In this document: piece after piece, positions 19,954 to 32,034 of the stretch
Layout: every line of letters begins with the position of its first letter
How positions within the stretch are numbered: the stretch's first letter is position 1
Assembly (NCBI GenBank): GCA_003725745.1
Contig: RHDP01000001.1
Span: 3,852,501 to 3,916,500 of the forward strand
Length of the DNA stretch: 64,000 bases
Source of the DNA: Streptomyces sp. I6
GTDB lineage: Bacteria > Actinomycetota > Actinomycetes > Streptomycetales > Streptomycetaceae
Direction of reading: 5' to 3'
The notes under the pieces: generated by a model
The model's input: the letters and a program-made list of their open reading frames with translations, nothing else
The model's database searches: none
Told to the model about the DNA's origin: nothing
Made by a program: the position numbers and the translations under genes

Positions 19954-21714
19954 TCAGAGGCGCGCGGGGGTGCGGATGCCCAGCAGGGCCATGCCCTGGT
20001 GGAGCGTGCGGGCGGTCAGGTCGCAGAGGAAGAGCCGGTTCTCCACCCGGGCCGGGGTGTCCGCCTTGAGGACCGGGCACTCCGAGTAGAACGTCGTGTA
20101 GAGAGACGCCAGCTGGTACAGGTACGCCGCCAGCTTGTGCGGTTCGTAGCCGGATGCCGCCTCAGCGACCGCCTCGCCGAACCGGTCGATGTGCAGACCC
20201 AGCGCCCGCTCGGACGGGGCCAGTCCGACCTCCGCGTGGGCCCGCGGCTTCGCGTCCCCCGCCTTGCGCAGGATCGACTGGATACGGGCGTACGCGTACT
20301 GGAGGTACACCGAGGTGTCGCCGTTGAGGGACACCATCTGGTCGAGGTCGAACTTGTAGTCCCGGGCGGCCGACGTGGACAGGTCCGCGTACTTCACCGC
20401 GCCGATGCCGACCTGGGTGCCCCGCTCGGCGATCTCCTCCTCCGACAGGTCCTGGGCCTTCTCCCGGACGACGGCCGAGGCCCGCTCGATCGCCTCGTCC
20501 AGCAGGTCGACCAGCCGCACCGTCTCGCCCTCACGGGTCTTGAAGGGCTTGCCGTCCTTGCCGAGGACGGTGCCGAAGGCCAGCTGGACGGCCTTGACCC
20601 GGTCGTTCAGCCAGCCTGCCCGGCGGGCGGTCTCGAAGACCATCTTGAAGTGCAGGGACTGGCGGGCGTCCACGACGTAGATCAGACTGTCCGCGCCGAG
20701 GTTCTGCACCCGGTCCCGGATGGCGGACAGGTCCGTCGCCGCGTAGCCGTAGCCGCCGTTGGACTTCCGCACGATCAGGGGGACGGGCTTGCCGTCCGGG
20801 CCCTTCACGTCGTCGAAGAACACGCACAGAGCGCCCTCGGAGCGCACGGCGACGCCGGACTCCTCCAGGATGCGGCAGGTCTCGTCGAGCATGTGGTTGT
20901 AGCCCGACTCGCCCACCACGTCGGGGTCGTGGATCTCCATGCCGAGCTTGTCGAAGACCGAGTAGAAGTAGATCTTCGACTCGTCGACGAACCGCTGCCA
21001 GTAGGCGAGCGTCTGCTCGTCGCCCGACTGCAGGTCCACCACCCGCCGCCGGGCACGCTCCTTGAACTCCGGGTCGGAGTCGAAGAGGGCCCGGGAGGCC
21101 TTGTAGAGCCGGCCCAGGTTGGACATGGCCTCCTCGCCGGAGACCGTGTCCTCGTCCTCGTGGTCCAGCTCGTGCGGGTGCTCGACCAGGAACTGGATGA
21201 GCATGCCGAACTGGGTGCCCCAGTCGCCGATGTGGTGGCGCCGGACCACCTTCTCGCCGGTGAACTCGAGGATCCGCACCATGGCGTCGCCGATCACGGC
21301 CGAGCGGAGGTGGCCGACGTGCATCTCCTTGGCCACGTTGGGCTGCGCGTAGTCGATCACCGTGGTGCCGGCGCCGTCGGCGAGCGGCACGCCGAGGCGG
21401 TCGTCGGCGGCCCGGGCGGAGAGCGTCTCGGTGATCGCCCGGTCGGAGACCGTGATGTTCAGGAAACCGGGGCCCGAGACCTCGATCTCCCGCAGTACGT
21501 CGTCGGCGGGGACGGACGCGGCGACCTGGGCCGCGAGCTCACGCGGATTGCCCTTGAGCCTCTTGGCGAGCGCCAGGATGCCGTTGGCCTGGAAGTCGGC
21601 CCGGTCGCTGCGTCGCAGCAGCGGGTCGGCGGAGCCGGCTTCCGGCAGGGCTGCCGAGAGGGCGTCCGCGAGGCGCTGCTGCACGGTCGAGGCGAGGGAA
21701 GGGACCGGGGCCAT
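19954..21714 (-). CDS. argS: Arginyl-tRNA synthetase
   Basis: A class I synthetase of 586 residues that charges tRNA(Arg). An N-terminal Add-1 domain recognises the D-loop. The HIGH motif is in [23 protein letters not shown], then [13 protein letters not shown] and a KMSKS-equivalent region, [14 protein letters not shown]. The DALR anticodon-binding domain at the C terminus ends in the typical [12 protein letters not shown] chose the ATG at 21714 ([15 protein letters not shown]); the longer frame upstream reads GC-rich spacer. It is divergent from lysS. Confidence 0.96.
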   Translation of the reverse strand: MAPVPSLASTVQQRLADALSAALPEAGSADPLLRRSDRADFQANGILALAKRLKGNPRELAAQVAASVPADDVLREIEVSGPGFLNITVSDRAITETLSARAADDRLGVPLADGAGTTVIDYAQPNVAKEMHVGHLRSAVIGDAMVRILEFTGEKVVRRHHIGDWGTQFGMLIQFLVEHPHELDHEDEDTVSGEEAMSNLGRLYKASRALFDSDPEFKERARRRVVDLQSGDEQTLAYWQRFVDESKIYFYSVFDKLGMEIHDPDVVGESGYNHMLDETCRILEESGVAVRSEGALCVFFDDVKGPDGKPVPLIVRKSNGGYGYAATDLSAIRDRVQNLGADSLIYVVDARQSLHFKMVFETARRAGWLNDRVKAVQLAFGTVLGKDGKPFKTREGETVRLVDLLDEAIERASAVVREKAQDLSEEEIAERGTQVGIGAVKYADLSTSAARDYKFDLDQMVSLNGDTSVYLQYAYARIQSILRKAGDAKPRAHAEVGLAPSERALGLHIDRFGEAVAEAASGYEPHKLAAYLYQLASLYTTFYSECPVLKADTPARVENRLFLCDLTARTLHQGMALLGIRTPARL

Positions 21715-22056
21715 GAGCTTCCGTTTCCTGTGAGTGGGGCGTCGTGAGGTGTCGCGGGTCGTCGTAGGTCGGTGCGGTGCGGTGCGGTGCAGTGGGGTGC
21801 GGGTCGGCGCGGTGCGCGTGGGCGTCGGTGGGCGTGGGCGTGGGCGTCGGTGGGCGTGCGGTGCGGTCGGCGCTGACAATTCAGTAGTCAAGTGTCCCAT
21901 GGGGGAGCAACCTGTTTGTTCCACGGGACCCCGTATCTGTGGACGAACCGCAGCGGCCGGCGTGAGCCTGTGGACAACCAACGGGTGCGCTGTTCCGTCT
22001 GGGACAATGGCAGACGCCGGCTTCGACAGAATCAAGCAATCAAGGACGTGCCGATC
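21715..22056. other. argS-lysS divergent intergenic region with low-complexity tract
   Basis: About 340 bp. The part next to argS (21730-21870) is low complexity, made of degenerate GGTGCGGTGC and GGGCGTGGGCGTC units on the plus strand. The part next to lysS (21880-22050) has lower GC and should hold the lysS promoter. The lysS ribosome-binding site AAGGA is at 22042-22046. Confidence 0.7.
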
Positions 22057-23784
22057 GTGGCTCAGAGCAGCACCGAGACCGACTGGGTCTCCCGTTTCGC
22101 GGACGATGTCATCGCCGAGTCGGAACGGCGTGCGCCCGGGAAACCGGTCGTGGTTGCGTCTGGCCTGTCCCCGTCCGGGCCCATCCACCTGGGCAATCTG
22201 CGTGAGGTCATGACCCCGCACCTGGTCGCGGACGAGGTCCGCCGCCGCGGGCACGAGGTCCGCCATCTGATCTCCTGGGACGACTACGACCGGTACCGCA
22301 AGGTGCCCGCGGGCGTGGAGGGGGTGGACGGCACCTGGGCCGAGCACATCGGCAAGCCGCTGACGTCGGTGCCCGCGCCAGCCGGCTCGCCGCACCCGAA
22401 CTGGGCGGAGCACTTCAAGGCCGCGTTGGTCGAGTCGCTCGCCGAGCTCGGCGTCGAGTACGACCCGGTCAGCCAGACCGAGCAGTACACCTCGGGTGCC
22501 TACCGCGAGCAGATCCTGCACGCCGTTAAGCACCGTGCCCGGATCGACGGCATCCTCGACCAGTACCGGACGAAGGCGAAGGCCCAGGCGAAGAAGCAGC
22601 AGAAGCCGGTCGACGAGGCCGAGCTCGAGGCCGCCGAGGGCTCCGGCGCGGCGTCCGAGGACGACGGCAGCGGCGGTTCGGCCGGCTACTTCCCGTACAA
22701 GCCGTACTGCGGCAACTGCGAGAAGGACCTGACGACCGTCACGGAGTACCTCGACGCGACCACCGAGCTGACGTACTCGTGCGCGGCGTGCGGTTTCTCG
22801 GAGACGGTCCGGCTGAGCGAGTTCAACCGGGGCAAGCTGGTCTGGAAGGTCGACTGGCCGATGCGCTGGGCCTATGAGGGTGTGATCTTCGAGCCGAGCG
22901 GTGTCGACCACTCCTCCCCGGGGTCGTCGTTCGTCGTCGGCGGCCAGATCGTCCGCGAGGTCTTCGACGGCGTTCAGCCGATCGGCCCGATGTACGCCTT
23001 CGTGGGCATCTCCGGCATGGCCAAGATGTCGTCGTCACGCGGTGGCGTGCCGACCCCGGCCGACGCGTTGAAGATCATGGAGGCGCCCCTGCTGCGCTGG
23101 CTGTACGCCCGCCGCAAGCCCAACCAGTCCTTCAAGATCGCTTTCGACCAGGAGATCCAGCGCCTCTACGACGAGTGGGACAAGCTGGAGTCCAGGGTCG
23201 CGGAGGGTGCCGCGCTCCCGGCCGACGCCGCCGCGTACGCCCGCGCGGCCCGCACCGCCGCCGGTGAGCTGCCGCGCACGCCGCGCCCGCTGCCGTACCG
23301 CACGCTCGCGTCCGTCGTCGACATCACCGCCGGCCACGACGAGCAGACCCTGCGCATCCTCAGCGAGCTGGACCCGGCGAACCCGCTCTCCTCGCTCGAC
23401 GAGGCGCGGCCCAGGCTCGACCGCGCGGAGAACTGGATCACCACCCAGGTTCCTGCCGACGCCCGCACGGTCGTGCGTTCCGAGCCGGACGCGGAACTGC
23501 TCGGCTCGCTCGGCGACGAGGCGCGCGAGTCGCTGCGCCTGCTGCTGGAGGGGCTCGACACCCACTGGTCGCTGGACGGTCTGACGACCCTGGTCTACGG
23601 AGTGCCCAAGGTGATGGCGGGTCTGGATCCGGACGCCAAGCCGACACCGGAGCTGAAGGCCGCCCAGCGCTCGTTCTTCGCGCTGCTGTACCGGCTGCTG
23701 GTGAGCCGGGAGACCGGCCCGCGCCTGCCCACACTGCTTCTGGCGGTCGGGGCGGACCGGGTGCGCAAGCTGCTGGCTGCCTGA
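22057..23784 (+). CDS. lysS: Lysyl-tRNA synthetase, class I
   Basis: A 575-residue class I (archaeal-type) LysRS, which charges tRNA(Lys) and is unrelated in fold to the more common class II enzyme. The HIGH motif is [19 protein letters not shown], and the KMSKS motif is [14 protein letters not shown]. Two CxxC pairs (YCGNCEKDL and [11 protein letters not shown], residues roughly 230-265) form a zinc site. I chose the GTG at 22057 ([14 protein letters not shown]), 10 bp after an AAGGA site. Some Streptomyces carry a class II copy as well; this class I gene is the one usually next to argS. Confidence 0.95.
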   Translation: MAQSSTETDWVSRFADDVIAESERRAPGKPVVVASGLSPSGPIHLGNLREVMTPHLVADEVRRRGHEVRHLISWDDYDRYRKVPAGVEGVDGTWAEHIGKPLTSVPAPAGSPHPNWAEHFKAALVESLAELGVEYDPVSQTEQYTSGAYREQILHAVKHRARIDGILDQYRTKAKAQAKKQQKPVDEAELEAAEGSGAASEDDGSGGSAGYFPYKPYCGNCEKDLTTVTEYLDATTELTYSCAACGFSETVRLSEFNRGKLVWKVDWPMRWAYEGVIFEPSGVDHSSPGSSFVVGGQIVREVFDGVQPIGPMYAFVGISGMAKMSSSRGGVPTPADALKIMEAPLLRWLYARRKPNQSFKIAFDQEIQRLYDEWDKLESRVAEGAALPADAAAYARAARTAAGELPRTPRPLPYRTLASVVDITAGHDEQTLRILSELDPANPLSSLDEARPRLDRAENWITTQVPADARTVVRSEPDAELLGSLGDEARESLRLLLEGLDTHWSLDGLTTLVYGVPKVMAGLDPDAKPTPELKAAQRSFFALLYRLLVSRETGPRLPTLLLAVGADRVRKLLAA

Positions 23785-23826
23785 GCGGCCGGGGGACCGG
23801 AGGACTCCCGGCAGTGCCGTACGGAG

Positions 23827-23900
23827 GCGGAAGGGCTCTCGCCGCGCACGGGTTCCAGAAGTGGGACCACCGCGTCGGGGCGGGGAGAGAGCCCTTCCGC
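23827..23900. repeat. 14-bp perfect inverted repeat with long loop, after lysS
   Basis: GCGGAAGGGCTCTC at 23827-23840 and its perfect complement at 23887-23900, with 46 nt between. It lies 43 bp after the lysS stop and before the DUF2637 fragment that faces it. It could act as a terminator or a stable 3' end, although the loop is long. Confidence 0.6.
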
Positions 23901-24033
23901 GTCGCTGTGTCAGCCCGACCCGAGTGCCGGAACCCGACCGTTCCGGACCTCGGTGTCCGGGTCCGATGGTCCGGGCCGGGCGCCGGGCCTCAGTGCCCGT
24001 GTCCGATGGCCGGACCGGGGCGCCGGGCCGGGC

Positions 24034-25277
24034 TCAGGCGATGTGCTCGGCCTCCATGTCCGCCTGGTAGCGGTTCTGGAACTGCTCCTTGAGCTTCCGC
24101 AGCAGGCTGGCGCTCCGCGGGTGGGTGATCCCGTGGATGTCGTTCAGGTGTATGTCGAGCTGGTCACTCGTGGGGTGGCGGCCGTGCTGGTCGGTGTACT
24201 CCTTGAACACCGGGTAGGCCAGCTCGGCGAACTCCGCGTCCTCCAGGGTGGGTTCCTCCGCGGCGGCTGCCGCCCGGGCCACCGTTTCCGTCGGCTCGGG
24301 CCCGTACCGCGGACCGGCGCCGTACCGCGGATCCGCTTCGTGCTGCGGACCGGCACCGTAAGGGGCAGCCGCGTACCCCTCCGGCTGCCGCTCGCCGGTG
24401 TGCTCCGCCTCGGCGGTCCGGTGCGCGGTCTCGTCACCGTGACCCGCCTCGAGGCCGTGCTCCTGCTCGGGGTCGGGCTCCCGTCCGCTGGGTGGGCCGG
24501 GGACGGCGCCGGGGCCGATCGGGCCGATCGGGCCGATCGGACGGGGCTCCGGGCCTTCACCGTACGGGTCGTACGCGCCCGCGTACCCCTCCTTGGGCAG
24601 CTGGGGCGCGGAGAACCACGGGCTCTCATGGGCGACCGCCGGTTCCGGCTGCTCGAACCGCTCGTCCGGGTGCGGCTGCGGCCACTCCTGCCGGGGCGAC
24701 GGCGCCGCCGGCAGCTCGACCGCGGTGGCCGCCGCCACCGGCAGCTCCTCGGTACGGGCCGGGCCTGGCGGCAGCAGCAGCGGCTCGATCCCGGCCGCGG
24801 CCAGACCCGCGGGCGCGGTCTCCGCCAGCGGCACCCCGTACTTCGCCAGCCGCAGCGGCATCAGCGCCTCGACCGGGGCCTTGCGGCGCCACGCCCGCCC
24901 GAAGCGGGCCTGCAACCGGGCCTGGTATATCAGCCGGTCCTGCTCCAGCTTGATGACCTGCTCGTAGCTGCGCAGCTCCCACAGCTTCATCCGCCGCCAC
25001 AGCCGGAACGTCGGTACCGGGGAGAGCAGCCAGCGGGTGAGGCGGACACCCTCCATGTGCTTGTCCGCGGTGATGTCCGCGATCCGGCCGACCGCGTGCC
25101 GGGCGGCCTCGACGGACACCACGAAGAGCACCGGGATCACGGCGTGCATGCCGACGCCGAGCGGGTCGGGCCAGGCGGCCGCGCCGTTGAAGGCGATCGT
25201 CGCCGCGGTGAGCAGCCAGGCGGTCTGGCGCAGCAGGGGAAGGGGATGCGGATCCAGGTCAGCAGGAGGTCGAGCGC
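24034..25277 (-). pseudogene. DUF2637 membrane protein, C-terminal part (gene split by the mobile element)
   Basis: This is the 3' part of a gene whose 5' part is at 36744-36941. It encodes the third and later hydrophobic segments (LLRQTAWLLTAATIAFNGAAAWPDPLGVGMHAVIPVLFVVSVEAARHAVG), then LTRWLLSPVPTFRLWRRMKLWELRSYEQVIKLEQDRL and a long Pro/Glu/Gly-rich region with a GPIGPIGPIGP run. A C-terminal helical domain follows (YPVFKEYTDQHGRHPTSDQLDIHL). That is the usual layout of Streptomyces DUF2637 proteins. Near the break one C is missing at 25236-25239. The element begins right after the GAGCGC core at 25272-25277. Confidence 0.93.
25272..25277. repeat. Left attachment core GAGCGC
   Basis: This hexamer is the left copy of a 6-bp sequence also found at 36744-36749. 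On the coding strand of the split gene it reads GCGCTC, codons Ala-Leu of LLAL-DLLLTW. Immediately inside the element the sequence is TTCCCTG, which is repeated in inverted orientation inside the right end (CAGGGAA, 36737-36743). Confidence 0.88.
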
Positions 25278-25320
25278 TTCCCTGATGATTCAATGAGTTC
25301 AAGCGTCAAGGGAGGCGTGC

Positions 25321-26853
25321 ATGGGCTCGTGGTTGGTGGTGTGGGTGCCGGATCCGGAGCGGTGGGGTGTCCTGCCCGCGGAGGGAGTGCTGGGGGTCCG
25401 GGATCTGCCGCAGGCAGTGGCACGGATCGGGCTGCGGCCCGGCGATCCGGTGTTCGTCCGGCCAGACGGCGCGGTGGATACGGATCTGCTCGACTTCGTC
25501 CGCTCGAAGGATTTCCGGGGCCTGGAGCGCGAGACTAAGCGGAACTACGCGACTGACATCCGGCTGTTGCTGGAGTTCCTCTCGTCGCGGCGGGTGCCGT
25601 GGCGGAAGGCTACCGAGCAGGATCTGGCCGACTACCGGGACTGGCGGTGTGAGGCGCCAGCGAATCCCGAGCGGATCAGTGGGGCCAAGTGGAACCGGGA
25701 GGCGGCGGCGTTCACGAAGCTGTTCACGTGGGGGAAGGTTCGGCCGTTGCCGGTGGACGTGTCGCGACGTGAGGACCGGGCGGCGGACTCCGTCAGCGCG
25801 CGGGTGTCATGGCTGACGCCGCGGACCTGGGCACTGTGGTCAGACATCGGGCTGCGTGGTCACGACAGGGCTGGGGTGCCGGTGCCGGGGTGGGACGCGC
25901 GGACGGAGTTGCGCAACACGGCCTTCGTGCAGCTGCTGCTCAGCTCTGGACTGCGGCGGCAAGAGGGCGGATCGCTGCTGACGTTCGAGTTGCCCACGCA
26001 GCAACTGCGGCGCGGCAGGTACTGCCATGGCGCCGTCGCTGGGGCGGTGACCAGGGCGAAGAAGGGACGAACGTTCTACGCGTCGGTGGACGCAGTCGGG
26101 CAGGTCGAGGCGTACATCGAGTCGGAGCGTGCCTGGGCGGTTCAGCGTGCCCAGGCGGAGGGCCGCTATGAGCGCCTACCGGTGGTGCGACTGGTCACGA
26201 AGGTGACGCGAGGGTTGAAACCGACGGTGGAGTGGGTGGATCAGGACGGTGTCGTCGGCGGCCGGGAGCTGGGCCGACTGGGATGGCGGGAGCGGCAGTG
26301 GCTGTTCATGGAGGGACCGGAGGGGCCCGAGCCGGCCTGGCTGTGGCTGTCCGAACAAGGCATGCCGATGCCCCCGGACCGCTGGAACGGCGTTTTCCGG
26401 TCCGCGAACCTGCGCTGTGAAGAGGTCCTGCTCACGCCGGGGGAACGGCAGTTGGGTCGGGGATTTCGACTGGCGGAGGTACGCGGCAAGAGCCCGTACG
26501 CGACGCCGCACTCCGCCCGGCACTCGTACGCGCTCTACATGCTGGTGGTGCTGAACGAGCTGATGGAGAACCGCTACGGACTCTCGCAGAAAGACCGACG
26601 GGACTTCGCGTTGCTCTTCGGCGACCCGTGGTGGCTGGTGAAGACGCTGCTGGGACACGCGGACGTGGAGACGACGAAGCGGCACTACCTGGCGCCCGTC
26701 GCGCACCTGCAGCTGGAGTCGATCCTCGCGGCGGCCGAGAGCAGGGACGAGCAGGACGAGGAACGCGGAAATCTGGACGACGTCTTCGCACGGCTCGCAC
26801 GTGAGTCGGCCGGTATCCAGGACATCGGCACCCTCCTCGGGGAGGCGTCGTGA
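25321..26853 (+). CDS. Tyrosine recombinase, first of three (TnpA-like)
   Basis: A 510-residue site-specific recombinase. The N-terminal SAM-like DNA-binding domain (RETKRNYATDIRLLLEFLSSR...) is followed by the catalytic domain. The active-site set is complete: Arg212 in LLLSSGLRRQEGG, His397 and Arg400 in TPHSARHSYALYM, His446 in LLGHADVETTKRHY, and the nucleophile Tyr456 in KRHYLAPV. It is the most complete catalytic set of the three recombinases. It is the first gene inside the left end; its ATG is 43 bp from the core. Its stop overlaps the next start (GTGA). Confidence 0.93.
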   Translation: MGSWLVVWVPDPERWGVLPAEGVLGVRDLPQAVARIGLRPGDPVFVRPDGAVDTDLLDFVRSKDFRGLERETKRNYATDIRLLLEFLSSRRVPWRKATEQDLADYRDWRCEAPANPERISGAKWNREAAAFTKLFTWGKVRPLPVDVSRREDRAADSVSARVSWLTPRTWALWSDIGLRGHDRAGVPVPGWDARTELRNTAFVQLLLSSGLRRQEGGSLLTFELPTQQLRRGRYCHGAVAGAVTRAKKGRTFYASVDAVGQVEAYIESERAWAVQRAQAEGRYERLPVVRLVTKVTRGLKPTVEWVDQDGVVGGRELGRLGWRERQWLFMEGPEGPEPAWLWLSEQGMPMPPDRWNGVFRSANLRCEEVLLTPGERQLGRGFRLAEVRGKSPYATPHSARHSYALYMLVVLNELMENRYGLSQKDRRDFALLFGDPWWLVKTLLGHADVETTKRHYLAPVAHLQLESILAAAESRDEQDEERGNLDDVFARLARESAGIQDIGTLLGEAS

Positions 26854-28587
26854 GCCGACGTGGCCACCGGGCCGGGCTGCCTCCGGCGGATCACCGCACG
26901 GACCCGCCGCTGAGGCCGGACGGTCTGCTGGTCACTGTGGTCAACAAGGCTGGCTATCAGAAGGAGTTCGACTTCTCCGAGTTGCCGGTTCCTGAACCCA
27001 TGCAGCGCTCGCTGGCCCGGTTGTACGCGGCTCGGTCGAGGGCCTGGACCAGCCACGAGACCGCCAAGACCTGCTGGTCCAGAGTGATGGTCTTCGCCAC
27101 GTTCTTGTCGGGGCTAGAGAACACCCCGGAGGACCTGGACGGTGTGACCGTGGCGGTGCTCAAGCGCTGGCGCGCCCGGCACGTGAGTACCGTCACCGGC
27201 AAGGCCGTGCTGAGCACGGTGCGCCTGCTGCTGCAGCAGGACCCTCGATTCGCCGGCGGGCCCGTGACGGAGGAGTTGCTGCGGCGCTTCCCCGCGGCGA
27301 AGCCCAGCAAGCAGTCCTACGAGGACGACGAGCGTAGGCGCGTGGTGCTGGCCGCGCAGCGGCAGTTCAGGGTGGCGCGACTGCGGATCGAGGAGAATAC
27401 CCGTCTGCTGAGCGCCTGGCGGGCGGGCGAGTTGGAGGAAGGCAGCGAGGACTGGCGGCTCGGGGAGGTTCTGGAGCATCTCGCACGTACGGGGGATGTC
27501 CCACGCCGTATTCTGCCGAGCGGCCAGCCTTATGTGGATCACCGCAACCTCCTCGGCGGCGCGGGTCCTGAGCACACTTGGGGCCGGTTGTTCCTGTCGC
27601 GCCCGGAGTTGACGGCGCTGGCCGTCCTCCTCACCGACCGGTTCGCGTGGAACCTGAAGATCTACGACCGGATGCCGGCTCCGACCGTCGGCCCGTCTGT
27701 GGGGGAGAAGGCCTCGATCACCTACCAGGTCCAGGTGGAGAAGCACCGTGCGGGCCGGGGCGGTGGTTCTCCACCGAGAACATCACCGACTCCGGTGCCG
27801 ATTCCCCGGGACGGCTGATCACGCAGGCGCTCGCGACCACTGCGCCCGGCCGTGATCTGGCTGCCAGGCTGGCACCGGGGACCGACCTGCTGATGGTCTC
27901 GCGTCTGTACGCTCCGTCGAGGGCCGCCCACCGGCACCAGGACACCGAGCGCCCACGGCCGGTGGGTCCTTTGTCCTTCGGCATCTCCTACGACGACGCG
28001 CAGCGCTGGCAGCTGGCACATGACCTGGGCGGCTCGCCCTTCCAGCGCGTACGCCGCACGACAGTGACCCGCGAGGGCCACCCCCGGCAGCACACTCAGA
28101 GCACCAACGAACGCGTCTACGTCCTGCCTGACGGGAACGTTCAGCGCGCATCTCGGAGCGTCTTTGCGGACGGCGCCGAGGAAGCGTTAGAGCAGGCTGA
28201 GGCCGCGGTCTTTGGCGGGCATCTTGCCGACGCCCCGGATCCCGCTCACGAAGAGACGGTTACGGCGGACTGCGAGGACGAGTCGACCAGTCCCTGGCCC
28301 GCGCCGGAAGGTGGCTGCGGGGCCGACTTCATGCTCTGCCTGGCCTGCAAGAACGCCTACGTCCACCCCGGACACCACCCCCGCCTCGCGCTCCTGCGAC
28401 AACAGCTCGAAAGCCTTCGCTCCGTGCTGGACGACGGCACGTGGGACAAGCGGTGGCAGGACCACTCGCTGCGACTGGAAGACCTGCGCGACAAGGTCGG
28501 CGCTGCAGCCTGGGACGCGGCCTTGGCGCGCGCCGGCAGCGACGACCAGGCCCTCGTCCACCTCCTGCTGAAGGGAGATCTCGCGTC

Positions 28588-28591
<4 letters not shown>
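26850..28591 (+). CDS. Recombinase-associated protein, second of three (TnpB position; frame broken by one lost base)
   Basis: Two open frames (26850-27818 and the 3' part of 27578-28591) join by adding one base within 27752-27760, giving a protein of 580 residues (581 codons). The N-terminal half resembles the core-binding part of tyrosine recombinases (SHETAKTCWSRVMVFATFLSGLENTPEDLDGVTVAVLKRWRA). The C-terminal half keeps only pieces of the catalytic pattern: VRRTTVTREGHPRQHTQSTNERVYVLPD looks like the HS..T..Y region. A Cys pair follows (FMLCLACKNAYVHPGHHP). It may be a structural partner rather than an active recombinase. Starts and stops overlap with both neighbours. Confidence 0.8.
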
Positions 28592-31142
<2,551 letters not shown>

Positions 31143-31302
31143 CGACCCCACAAGTATGGGCGCCACTCTCGCAGCGGTTCAGTGGAGCCTGTCCTGTGAG
31201 CTGGACGTTTCGCAGATGGCGCAGCGACGAATGCCAGGAAGTATGCCGTCACGGGGATGGGAAGCGGGCCAGGGGAGCATGCGGGCTCGCTCACTGTGGA
31301 AC

Positions 31303-32034
31303 CTACTGCTCCGGCTGGAGCTTCCGTTGCTCGGCCAGCGAGAGAGCCTCCGCCAGGTCCGGCCAGTCCATCTCCTTCATCAGGAATCGCGCGGTGGTGA
31401 CGAACAACTTGTGGCGAGCCGGGTCGTCCTCCAGCCTCTCGACTACCTGGGCCAGTACATAGGCCGTGCGCATGGCGTTCGTCTGTGCATCCTCGGCCCT
31501 TCCAACGAATGGCAGGATGTGTGTGTTGAACTCGTCCCACGCGATCAACTGGTGCCCTTCGCGGTGGCGTTCGAGCCACCATGCTCGCGCCGTGTCCGCA
31601 TCGCCGAGCACCTTGTCTCGCATGTATAAGACACGGGACTCGTACAGCTCGTGATGGAGCTGCTGATCGCGCAAGGCATCCTCGTATGCCTGGGCACGTG
31701 CTGCGGCTTCGCCTTCCAGCCGGAGAACGAGGCGGGCCTTGATCTCTATCGGCCACCTCGCGTCCACCTGCCGCCACTCAGATAGCTCCAGCGCGAGCGC
31801 GCTCTGCGCTTCTTCGAGTTGTCCTGGCAGATATTCGCGGGTAATTTGCGATGCGTTCCTCTCCAGAGCCATTCGCGCAGCCGCGCGCACAAGGGCACGC
31901 TTCTGGCCTGGCGTGCCGGAAGCGATACGGCAGTGCAGCACACCGCTGACCGTGTAGGCCACGCCCCAGAGCTTCGTCGGCCACGTAGTGGAAATCCGGT
32001 GACGAAGACGTCGGCGCAGCCCGAAGTACGCCAT
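31303..32034 (-). CDS. Conserved cargo protein of unknown function
   Basis: A 243-residue protein whose start overlaps the stop of the P-loop gene (TGATG). I recognise the pattern as one seen next to such P-loop genes in Streptomyces, but I know no function. The N terminus is basic (MAYFGLRRRLRHRI) and then comes a strand-rich part (KLWGVAYTVSGVLHCRI, then PIEIKARLVLRLE) followed by a helical part with many Ala and Glu (AAARAQAYEDALRDQQLHHELYESRVLYMRDKVLGDADTARAWW). There is no signal peptide or clear transmembrane segment. It is the last gene of the cyclase/P-loop transcription unit. Confidence 0.72.
   Translation of the reverse strand: MAYFGLRRRLRHRISTTWPTKLWGVAYTVSGVLHCRIASGTPGQKRALVRAAARMALERNASQITREYLPGQLEEAQSALALELSEWRQVDARWPIEIKARLVLRLEGEAAARAQAYEDALRDQQLHHELYESRVLYMRDKVLGDADTARAWWLERHREGHQLIAWDEFNTHILPFVGRAEDAQTNAMRTAYVLAQVVERLEDDPARHKLFVTTARFLMKEMDWPDLAEALSLAEQRKLQPEQ

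Noticed and set aside
24034-25302. The DUF2637 C-terminal part as a whole gene starting in the element (MNSLNHQG...)
   Set aside because: The first 15 or so residues come from element sequence and a frame shifted by the missing base. The real N terminus lies at 36750-36941.
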